Source: Sinorhizobium fredii NGR234
Lineage (GTDB): Bacteria; Pseudomonadota; Alphaproteobacteria; Rhizobiales; Rhizobiaceae
Assembly: GCF_000018545.1 (NCBI RefSeq)
Contig: NC_012587.1
Coordinates: forward strand, 2,170,001 to 2,234,000
Length of the DNA stretch: 64,000 nt
Direction of reading: 5' to 3'
Made by a program: the position numbers and the translations under genes. The notes beneath the pieces were generated by a model. That model was not told where the DNA came from. It made no database searches and was given only the letters and a program-made list of their open reading frames with translations. Shown in pieces: positions 57,032 through 64,000 of this stretch (position 1 is the stretch's first letter; each line of letters begins with the position of its first letter).

Positions 57032-57049
57032 GACGACAAGGTGGCGGCC

Positions 57050-57180
57050 CCTCATCCGGCTGCCGCCATCTTCTCCCCGCAGGCGGGGAGAAGGGACATG
57101 CCGCGGCGCCGGGCACCAAAAGTCCCCTCTCCCCGCGTGCGGGGAGAGGGTTAGTCCTCGAGTCAAACCCGAGGAGAGGG
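57050..57180. repeat. CTTCTCCCCGC palindromic repeat cluster
   Basis: Two hairpin units: CTTCTCCCCGC/GCGGGGAGAAG (about 57069-57092) and CCTCTCCCCGC/GCGGGGAGAGG (about 57126-57149), then CCTCGAGT..AACCCGAGG. This is a common type of GC-rich intergenic repeat in Rhizobiaceae and related genera. It occupies the gap between the dehydrogenase fusion and the acyl-CoA dehydrogenase, so the third operon junction also carries a palindromic element. Confidence 0.7.
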
Positions 57181-57263
57181 GCAAGCCACATCCGGGAAGC
57201 CTGCGGATCGATAGGGAGATCGGTCCGGAAATGGCGAGAGCGAAAGAACGACGAGGGAGAACA

Positions 57264-58424
57264 ATGAATTTCGCACTGACCGAAGAACAGCAGATGATCG
57301 TAGACACGGTCCGCAGCTTCGTTGAGACCGAGATCTATCCGCATGAAAACGAAGTCGAGCGCACCGGCGTCGTGCCGCGCGAGCTCGGCCAAGACATCGC
57401 CCGCAAGTGCAAGGAGCTCGGTTTCTTCGCCTGCAATTTTCCTGAAGAGGTCGGCGGCGCCGGGCTCGACCATCTCACCTTCACCCTGGTCGAGCGCGAA
57501 CTGGGCCGCGGCTCGATGGGCCTGACCGTCTTCTTCGGCCGCCCCTCCGGCATCCTGATGGCCTGCAACGAGGAGCAGCGCGAGCGCTATTTGCTGCCCG
57601 CCGTCCGGGGCGACAAGTTCGATGCGCTCGCCATGACCGAGCCGGACGCGGGCTCCGATGTGCGCGGCATGAAATGTTTCGCCAGGCCGGATGGCGACGA
57701 TTGGATCGTCAACGGCACCAAGCACTTCATCAGCCATGCCGACATCGCCGATTTCGTCATCGTCTTCATCGCCACCGGCGAGGAGCAGACGCCGCGCGGA
57801 CCGAAGAAGAAGATCACCTGCTTCCTCGTCGATCGCGGCACGCCGGGTTTCGAAATCCGCGAGGGCTACAACTCCGTGTCGCATCGCGGCTACAAGAACT
57901 GCATCCTGACCTTCGACGATTGCCGGCTGCCCTCTTCCCAGATCCTCGGCGAAGTGCACAAGGGTTTCGACATCGCCAATGACTGGCTCTATGCGACGCG
58001 CCTGACGGTTGCCGCCACCTCGGTCGGCCGCGCCCGCCGTGCCTTCGACTACGCCCTCTCCTACGCGGCCGAGCGCAAGCAGTTCGGCAAGCCGATCGGC
58101 GCCAACCAGGGCGTCTCCTTCAAGCTCGCCGACATGATCACCGAGATCGACGCCGCCGACCTCCTGACGCTGTCGGCCGCCTGGCGGCTCGATCACGGCC
58201 TGCCATCGAACCGCGAGATCGCCTCCGCCAAGGTCTTCGCCACCGAAATGCTCGCCCGCGTCACCGATGAGGCGATCCAGATTTTTGGCGGCATGGGCCT
58301 GATGGACGACTTGCCGCTCGCCCGCTTCTGGCGCGACGCCCGCGTCGAGCGCATCTGGGACGGCACCTCGGAGATCCAGCGGCACATCATCAGCCGCGAT
58401 CTCTTGCGGCCGTTGGGGGCTTGA
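57264..58424 (+). CDS. Acyl-CoA dehydrogenase (possible gamma-butyrobetainyl-CoA dehydrogenase)
   Basis: FAD enzyme that makes an alpha,beta-double bond in an acyl-CoA. The 386-residue protein starts MNFALTEEQQMIVDTVRSF. FAD/substrate motifs AMTEPDAGSDVRGMK and IVNGTKHFISHA are present, and the C-terminal block IFGGMGLMDDLPLARFWRDARVERIWDGTSEIQ is typical of the family. With an acyl-CoA ligase and a CaiD-like hydratase downstream, it is likely to oxidise gamma-butyrobetainyl-CoA to crotonobetainyl-CoA (inference). Confidence 0.88.
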   Translation: MNFALTEEQQMIVDTVRSFVETEIYPHENEVERTGVVPRELGQDIARKCKELGFFACNFPEEVGGAGLDHLTFTLVERELGRGSMGLTVFFGRPSGILMACNEEQRERYLLPAVRGDKFDALAMTEPDAGSDVRGMKCFARPDGDDWIVNGTKHFISHADIADFVIVFIATGEEQTPRGPKKKITCFLVDRGTPGFEIREGYNSVSHRGYKNCILTFDDCRLPSSQILGEVHKGFDIANDWLYATRLTVAATSVGRARRAFDYALSYAAERKQFGKPIGANQGVSFKLADMITEIDAADLLTLSAAWRLDHGLPSNREIASAKVFATEMLARVTDEAIQIFGGMGLMDDLPLARFWRDARVERIWDGTSEIQRHIISRDLLRPLGA

Positions 58425-58444
58425 GGATGCTTGGCGCTCATCAA

Positions 58445-58602
58445 AGAACCCCTCCCCAACCCCTCCCCACAAGGGGGAGGGACTCCTCTGCCGCACCCGA
58501 TGTAGGACTGCCGCTCCGTAGCCGCTGGTCGCACCGTTGGATTGGGCGAGGCGGTGCCACGCGCAAGCCCCTCCCCCTTGTGGGGAGGGGTTGGGAAGGG
58601 GT
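58445..58602. repeat. Inverted GC-rich palindromic repeat, copy C
   Basis: Left end AACCCCTCCCCAACCCCTCC then CCACAAGGGGGAGGG (58448-58482), right end CCCCTCCCCCTTGTGGGGAGGGG (58567-58589). A ~85-base core separates them. It fills the gap between the acyl-CoA dehydrogenase and acyl-CoA ligase genes. The ends are nearly identical to copies A and B. Confidence 0.75.
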
Positions 58603-58626
58603 CTTTTCCAGCAACGGCGGCGCAGC

Positions 58627-60690
58627 ATGACCACCCCGCCCCGCTCCCTCGACCGCCTCATCCGCCCGCGCTCCATCGCCGTCTTCGGCGGCAAGGAAGC
58701 GCGACGGGTCATCGAGCAATGCGACAAGATGGGCTTTGCCGGTAAGATCTGGCCGGTCCATCCGCGCGAGGAGGAAATCTTCGGCCGCCGCTGCTACCGC
58801 TCGGTCGCCGACCTGCCGGAGGCACCGGATGCCTCCTTCGTCGGCGTCAACCGGGCGCTCACGATCGACATCATCCGCGACCTTTCCGCGCGCGGCGCCG
58901 GCGGCGCCGTCTGCTATGCCTCCGGCTTCCGCGAAGCGGTAAGCGAGCTTGCCGACGGCAACGACCTGCAGGAGGCGCTGGTCGCCGCCGCCGGCGACAT
59001 GCCGATTGTCGGCCCCAATTGCTACGGCTTCATCAACATGCTGGACGGGGCGCTGCTGTGGCCCGACCAGCACGGCATGCTGCGCGTCGAGAGCGGCGTG
59101 GCGATCCTCACCCAATCCTCCAACATCGCCTGCAACATCTCCATGCAGAAGCGCGGGCTTCCTCTCGCCTACGTGATGACCGCCGGCAACCAGGCCCAGA
59201 CCGGCCTCTCCGACATCGCCTTCGCCGTGCTGGAGGACCCGCGCGTCACCGCCGTCGGGCTCCATATCGAAGGATTCGACAGCGTCGAGGCGCTGGAGAG
59301 GCTCGCAACCCGGGCCCGCGAATTGCGTAAGCCGGTCGTAACGCTGAAGGTCGGCAAGTCGGAGGCCGCGCAGCTTGCGACCGTTTCCCACACGGCGTCC
59401 CTCGCCGGCAACGACCGTGTCTCCTCGGCGCTGCTCGCCCGCCTTGGCATCGGCCGCGTCGATACCTTGCCGGAACTCCTGGAAACCCTGAAGCTCCTCC
59501 ATCTCCACGGTCCGCTTGCGAACGCCGATATCTCATCGATGAGCTGCTCCGGCGGCGAAGCCTCGCTGATGGCGGATGCCGGCGTCCGGCGCCAGGTCAA
59601 CTTCCGGGCACTCAAGGACGAGCAGCGTCAGCCGCTCAGGGAAAGCCTTGGCGAGATGGTGACGATCGCCAATCCGCTCGACTACCACACCTTCGTCTGG
59701 GGCAACCGCGACAAGCAGACCGCCGCCTTCACCGCCATGATGCAAGGCGGCTACGCGCTGAACCTGATCGTGCTCGACTTCCCGCGCCTCGACCGTTGCC
59801 ACGCCGAAGATTGGGTGACGACCTGCGATGCGGTCATCGACGCAGCGAATGCGACGGGCGCCGTCGCCGGCATCGTCGCAAGCCTCGGCGAGAACATGCC
59901 GGAGGAGACCGCTCTCTCCTTGATGGCAGCAGGCGTCGTGCCCTTCTTCGGCATAGACGAGGCCCTCGCCGCCGCGGAAACTGCGGCCGCGATCGGCGGC
60001 GCCTGGGCGCGCCCCGCCCCGCCGCCCCTCATAAAGGCTGCAGCGGCCGGCGGCGATGCCATCACATTGACGGAGGCGGAGGCAAAGGCCGAGCTCGCTG
60101 CATCAGGCGTTACAATCCCGCGCGGCATTGTTGCCATGACGGCTGACGAAACGGCGGATGCGGCTGAGACGCTCGGCTTCCCAGTCGTGCTCAAGGGCCT
60201 ATGCGTCGCTCACAAGACCGAAGCCGGAGCGGTCAAGCTCAATCTCACAAACCGCGAAGAGGTGCTCGCCGCCGCGCAAGCGATGGCGTCGGTCGCCACG
60301 GGCTACCTGGTGGAAAGAATGATCGCCAGGCCGGTCGCCGAATTGATCGTCGGGGCGATGCGCGATCCCGTCGCCGGCCCGGTGCTGACCATCGGCGCCG
60401 GCGGCATCCTCGTGGAACTACTCGACGATTCGGCAATCCTGACCCTACCGACCACCGAAGCGATGATCGAAGCGGCAATTGGCGGCCTGAAGGTCCGCAA
60501 ACTGCTCGATGGCTACCGCGGCGCCCCGAAAGGCGATGTCGCAGCGCTGACAAGGACTGTCGCAGCCGCGGCATCCTATGTCGTTGCAAACGCTTCCAAA
60601 ATTGAAGAACTCGATATCAATCCTATAATGGTGTTGCCGGTCGGCCATGGAGCCGTTGCCGCCGATGCCCTGATCCGCCGGAGGAAATGA
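58627..60690 (+). CDS. ADP-forming acyl-CoA ligase (acetate-CoA ligase family)
   Basis: NDP-forming acyl-CoA synthetase, 687 residues. An N-terminal CoA-binding domain (RPRSIAVFGGKEARRVIEQ), a succinyl-CoA-ligase-like middle with the phosphohistidine motif TVSHTASLAGND, and a C-terminal ATP-grasp domain (~470-687, with GFPVVLKGLCVAHKTEAGAV) are fused in one chain. The start at 58627 is used; an upstream extension through the repeat is rejected. In this cluster it would activate gamma-butyrobetaine, crotonobetaine or carnitine to the CoA ester (inference). Confidence 0.88.
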   Translation: MTTPPRSLDRLIRPRSIAVFGGKEARRVIEQCDKMGFAGKIWPVHPREEEIFGRRCYRSVADLPEAPDASFVGVNRALTIDIIRDLSARGAGGAVCYASGFREAVSELADGNDLQEALVAAAGDMPIVGPNCYGFINMLDGALLWPDQHGMLRVESGVAILTQSSNIACNISMQKRGLPLAYVMTAGNQAQTGLSDIAFAVLEDPRVTAVGLHIEGFDSVEALERLATRARELRKPVVTLKVGKSEAAQLATVSHTASLAGNDRVSSALLARLGIGRVDTLPELLETLKLLHLHGPLANADISSMSCSGGEASLMADAGVRRQVNFRALKDEQRQPLRESLGEMVTIANPLDYHTFVWGNRDKQTAAFTAMMQGGYALNLIVLDFPRLDRCHAEDWVTTCDAVIDAANATGAVAGIVASLGENMPEETALSLMAAGVVPFFGIDEALAAAETAAAIGGAWARPAPPPLIKAAAAGGDAITLTEAEAKAELAASGVTIPRGIVAMTADETADAAETLGFPVVLKGLCVAHKTEAGAVKLNLTNREEVLAAAQAMASVATGYLVERMIARPVAELIVGAMRDPVAGPVLTIGAGGILVELLDDSAILTLPTTEAMIEAAIGGLKVRKLLDGYRGAPKGDVAALTRTVAAAASYVVANASKIEELDINPIMVLPVGHGAVAADALIRRRK

Positions 60691-60695
60691 CGCCT

Positions 60696-61478
60696 ATGAC
60701 CGGACCGATCCTCACCCGCCGCGAAGGCGGCATTCTCGAAGTCACGATCGACCGGCCGAAGGCGAATGCCATCGACCTCAAGACCAGCCGGGCCATGGGC
60801 GAAATCTTTCGCGACTTCCGCGACGATCCGGAGCTTCGCGTCGCAATCATCACCGGCACCGGGGAAAAATTCTTTTGCCCCGGTTGGGATCTGAAGGCGG
60901 CGGCGGAGGGTGATGCCGTCGACGGCGACTATGGCGTTGGCGGCTTCGGCGGCATGCAGGAACTGCGCGACCTCAACAAGCCGATCATTGCCGCCGTCAA
61001 CGGCATCTGTTGCGGCGGCGGGCTGGAGATCGCACTCTCGACAGACCTCATCCTCGCTGCAGAACACGCGACCTTCGCGCTGCCGGAAATCCGTTCGGGC
61101 ACGGTCGCCGATGCCGCCTCGATCAAGCTGCCGAAGCGCATCCCCTACCACATCGCCATGGACATGCTTCTGACCGGACGCTGGCTGGAGGCCACGGAGG
61201 CGCATCGCTGGGGTTTCGTCAACGAAATCCTGCCGACGGGGCGGCTGATGGAACGCGCCTGGGAGCTCGCTCGCCTGCTCGAGAGCGGACCGCCGCTCGT
61301 CTATGCGGCAATCAAGGAGGTCGTCCGCGAAGCCGAGGGCCGCGATTTCCAGGCGACGATGAACAAGATCACCCGTCGCCAGTTCAAGACGGTCGACGTG
61401 CTCTATTCGAGCGAGGATCAACTGGAAGGAGCGCGCGCCTTTTCGGAGAAGCGCGATCCGGTCTGGAAGGGAAGGTAA
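60696..61478 (+). CDS. caiD: CaiD-like crotonobetainyl-CoA hydratase
   Basis: Crotonase-family hydratase that interconverts crotonobetainyl-CoA and carnitinyl-CoA. The 260-residue protein closely follows E. coli CaiD from memory: DRPKANAIDLKTSRAMGEIF, VAIITGTGEKFF, GWDLKAAAEGDA, and an identical C-terminal AFSEKRDPVWKGR-type ending. ATG at 60696 has GGAGG 11 bases upstream. An ATG at 60687 overlapping the ligase stop is the alternative, but the ribosome-binding site is then too close. Confidence 0.9.
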   Translation: MTGPILTRREGGILEVTIDRPKANAIDLKTSRAMGEIFRDFRDDPELRVAIITGTGEKFFCPGWDLKAAAEGDAVDGDYGVGGFGGMQELRDLNKPIIAAVNGICCGGGLEIALSTDLILAAEHATFALPEIRSGTVADAASIKLPKRIPYHIAMDMLLTGRWLEATEAHRWGFVNEILPTGRLMERAWELARLLESGPPLVYAAIKEVVREAEGRDFQATMNKITRRQFKTVDVLYSSEDQLEGARAFSEKRDPVWKGR

Positions 61479-61735
61479 AAGCCGGCTGCGAGAGCTCGCA
61501 GGAACGCAGTCCATAAGGCATGCTTATGGAAAGAAATGATTATTTAGGACGTTACAAGCTTCATCCGAGCAGATAGCCTTATGGTTGAAGCCCGTACCGT
61601 CCCCGGGACAGAAGGGAGAACGAGAGGAAACGGATCTAAGCGCAGAAGTGCCTTGAGCCATCCCAGAATGGCGATACGCAGTCTCTACCAATCACAATGA
61701 ACGGCGAATGCCGGCTAACGAAAGGGAACAGGGGA

Positions 61736-63325
61736 ATGAGCGATTACAAGGATTATCTGACACGACAGGTCATGCTGGGCAAAATCAACCGGCGCGAATT
61801 TCTCGGACGGGCGGCTGCCCTCGGCATCGCCGCATCGACTGCGAACACGCTGTTTGCGGTGAGCGCCGCGGCGCAGGAGCCGAAACGCGGCGGGCACCTT
61901 AAGCTTGGCCTCGAAGGCGCGGCCGCAACCGATTCGAAAGACCCGGCAAAGGCGCTTTCACAATTCCTGTTCGTCGTCATCAGAAACTGGGGCGACCTGC
62001 TCGTCGAAACCCACCCGACGACCGGTGCGGCCGTACCGGCGCTTGCAGAGTCCTGGGAGCCTTCCGCCGACGCGGCGACATGGACCTTCGCGATCCGCAA
62101 GGGCGTCAAATTCCATGATGGCAAGGAACTGACGGTAGAGGACGTCGTCAAGACGCTGCAGCGTCACACGGACGACAAGTCGGAGTCGGGCGCCCTTGGC
62201 GTGATGAAATCCATCAAGGAAATCAAGGCCGATGGCGGCAAGCTCGTGCTGACGCTGACCGAAGGCAATGCCGACCTGCCGCTGCTGCTTTCGGATTATC
62301 ACCTCGTCATCCAACCGAACGGCGGTATGGACAACCCCGACGCCATGATCGGCACCGGTCCCTACAAGGTCGCGAGCTTCGAACCGGGCGTGCGTGCCAC
62401 TTTCGAAAGGAACCAGGACGACTGGCGCACGGATCGTGGCTATGTGGACACGGTCGAACTGATCGCCATGAACGATGCGACGGCGCGCATCGCCGCGCTT
62501 TCGTCCGGTCAGGTGCACTTTATCAACCGCGTCGATCCGAAGACGGTCAGCCTCCTGAAGCGCGCGCCGACCGTGGAAATCTTGAATACATCCGGCCGCG
62601 GCCACTACGTCTTCATCATGCATTGCAACACCGCGCCGTTCGACAACAACGACCTCAGGATGGCGCTGAAGCTGGCGATGGATCGCGAGACCATGGTTCA
62701 GCGCATCCTCGGCGGTTACGGCAAGATCGGCAACGACTTCCCGATCAACGACACCTATGCCCTCTTCCCGGAAGGCATCGAGCAGCGTGTCTATGATCCA
62801 GACAAGGCCGCCTTCCACTACAAGAAGTCGGGCCACAGCGGGCCGGTGCTGCTGCGCACCTCCGACGTCGCCTTCCCGGGCGCGGTGGATGCCGCCGTTC
62901 TCTACCAGGAAAGCGCCAAGAAGGCCGGCATCGAGATCGAGGTCAAGCGCGAGCCGGGCGACGGCTACTGGACCAACGTCTGGAACGCCCAGCCATTCTG
63001 CACCTCCTATTGGGGCGGGCGCCCGACGCAGGACCAGATGTACTCGACCGCCTATCTTTCGAACGCCGACTGGAACGACACCCGCTTCCAGCGTGAGGAC
63101 TTCGACAAGCTCCTGCTCCAAGCGCGTTCCGAACTGGACGAGCCCAAGCGCAAGGACATGTATCGCACCCTGGCGATGATGGTGCGGGACGAAGGCGGCG
63201 TGATCCTGCCGATGTTCAATGACTTCGTGAACGCGTCCACCAAGCAGGTGAAGGGCTACGTCCACGACATCGGCAACGACATGTCGAACGGCTATGTCGC
63301 AACCCGGGTGTGGCTGGACGCCTGA
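61736..63325 (+). CDS. Peptide/nickel-type ABC solute-binding protein (family 5) with Tat-like signal
   Basis: Periplasmic binding protein of 529 residues from the ATG after AGGGGA. The signal has a twin-arginine motif NRREFLGRAAALGIAAS, so Tat export is likely. Family-5 features include WTFAIRKGVKFHDGKELTVEDV and GTGPYKVASFEPG. A DppB-type permease starts two bases after its stop. Its position behind the carnitine genes suggests it imports carnitine or a betaine-containing compound (inference), although family 5 usually carries peptides. Confidence 0.88.
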   Translation: MSDYKDYLTRQVMLGKINRREFLGRAAALGIAASTANTLFAVSAAAQEPKRGGHLKLGLEGAAATDSKDPAKALSQFLFVVIRNWGDLLVETHPTTGAAVPALAESWEPSADAATWTFAIRKGVKFHDGKELTVEDVVKTLQRHTDDKSESGALGVMKSIKEIKADGGKLVLTLTEGNADLPLLLSDYHLVIQPNGGMDNPDAMIGTGPYKVASFEPGVRATFERNQDDWRTDRGYVDTVELIAMNDATARIAALSSGQVHFINRVDPKTVSLLKRAPTVEILNTSGRGHYVFIMHCNTAPFDNNDLRMALKLAMDRETMVQRILGGYGKIGNDFPINDTYALFPEGIEQRVYDPDKAAFHYKKSGHSGPVLLRTSDVAFPGAVDAAVLYQESAKKAGIEIEVKREPGDGYWTNVWNAQPFCTSYWGGRPTQDQMYSTAYLSNADWNDTRFQREDFDKLLLQARSELDEPKRKDMYRTLAMMVRDEGGVILPMFNDFVNASTKQVKGYVHDIGNDMSNGYVATRVWLDA

Positions 63326-63327
63326 CC

Positions 63328-64000
63328 ATGGAAAGCGGACCGATCACTGGTCCGGTCCTGACCGATGGGGTCGCGGGTGAAACACACCCGCGCTCCGCCG
63401 ATCTTTCCGGAGTGCCAGCAAAGCCCAACCCCGCCGCCGCCACGGGCGAGATCGGCGGCTCCTTCTGGCGGCGTTTCGTCTTTCGCCGCCCTCTCGTGGC
63501 GCTGATCCTTCAGCGCCTCGGCCTCAGCGTCGGCCTGCTCTTCGCCGTGTCGCTGATGATCTTCGGTGGCATCGAAGCCTTGCCCGGCGATTTCGCCACC
63601 ACTTATCTCGGCCAGTCGGCGACGCCGCAGGCGGTCGAGAACATCCGCAAGGATCTCGGCCTCGACCGGCCCTGGAGCGAGCGTTACCTCACCTGGCTCG
63701 GCGGCGCCGTGAAGGGCGACTTCGGCACCTCCTGGGCGAGCAAGAATTCGGTCAGCGAACAGATCGGCAAGAGGCTCGGCAATTCGCTGTTCCTCGCCTT
63801 TTTCGCGGCGCTGATCTCGGTGCCCGTTGCCGTCGGGCTCGGCATGTTGGCGGTCCAGTTCCGCAATCGACTACCGGACAAGATCATCAACGTGATCTCG
63901 CTGGCGGCGATTTCGCTGCCGGAGTTCTTCATCGGCTATCTGTTGATCATGGTCTTTGCCGTTCAATACGGCGTCGCCACCTTCCCGGCGACGGTCTATG
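63328..64000 (+). CDS. ABC transporter permease, DppB/OppB type (cut by window end)
   Basis: The first ~224 residues are present. An unusually long polar N-terminus of about 45 residues (MESGPITGPVLTDGVAGETH...) precedes the basic FWRRFVFRRPLVAL and the first helix. The DppB-type periplasmic segment follows: IFGGIEALPGDFATTYLG, ENIRKDLGLDRPWSERYLTW, GDFGTSW and a second helix region. It starts two bases after the binding-protein stop. The gene continues beyond the window, so further transporter genes are expected. Confidence 0.9.
   Translation, partial: MESGPITGPVLTDGVAGETHPRSADLSGVPAKPNPAAATGEIGGSFWRRFVFRRPLVALILQRLGLSVGLLFAVSLMIFGGIEALPGDFATTYLGQSATPQAVENIRKDLGLDRPWSERYLTWLGGAVKGDFGTSWASKNSVSEQIGKRLGNSLFLAFFAALISVPVAVGLGMLAVQFRNRLPDKIINVISLAAISLPEFFIGYLLIMVFAVQYGVATFPATVY

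Overview
The window looks like a chromosomal segment of a Rhizobiaceae alphaproteobacterium, most probably Sinorhizobium/Ensifer. The support is: high-GC coding with long antisense shadow frames; an alphaproteobacterial RNase P RNA; a btaA-btaB pair for betaine lipids; pyrophosphate-type phosphofructokinase; an FMN-riboswitch ribH2; four full copies and one decayed copy of a ~105-bp two-palindrome element matching the Rhizobium RIME1 description; and a carnitine catabolic cluster of S. meliloti type. The species cannot be fixed from the sequence alone.

Layout. 1-10.8 kb (minus strand): the division and cell wall (dcw) cluster, read as mraZ-rsmH-ftsL-ftsI-murE-murF-mraY-murD-ftsW-murG (murG cut by the window edge), with a four-fold TGGG MraZ-type repeat upstream. 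11.2-11.6 kb: rnpB. 11.6-25.9 kb: a mixed housekeeping block with an FAD oxidoreductase, three lytic transglycosylases, an AmpD-like amidase and a GH25 lysozyme, a TerB/J-domain protein, pfp, a LysE-type exporter behind an unusual hairpin, a serine hydrolase, btaAB and an EamA transporter. 26-40 kb: a 25-residue membrane microprotein, metF with a methyltransferase-fused ArsR regulator, ettA, an RNase T2 homologue with a substituted active site, a thiamine-diphosphate enzyme, an L,D-transpeptidase, a second FAD oxidoreductase and an orphan ParA.

40-52 kb: one regulatory unit centred on a divergent RpiR regulator. Leftward lie an N-formylglutamate-amidohydrolase-like enzyme, an APC permease, a glutamine-synthetase-like ligase, an aldehyde dehydrogenase and an iron alcohol dehydrogenase. 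Rightward lies a complete ABC importer. The combination fits uptake and gamma-glutamylation of an amino alcohol, stepwise oxidation to the acid, and hydrolysis. This is the best candidate here for an incompletely described pathway.

52-64 kb: riboswitch-controlled ribH2, a TfoX-N protein, then a GlxA/CdhR-type regulator divergent from a run of 3-dehydrocarnitine cleavage enzyme, carnitine dehydrogenase-thioesterase fusion, acyl-CoA dehydrogenase, ADP-forming acyl-CoA ligase and CaiD-like hydratase, followed by a peptide-type ABC importer (second gene cut by the window end). Together these could convert gamma-butyrobetaine or crotonobetaine through carnitine to glycine betaine. Three junctions between these catabolic genes contain palindromic repeats.

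No tRNA, rRNA, insertion sequence, prophage or CRISPR array was seen. Functions are read from motifs and family knowledge; no database search was run.
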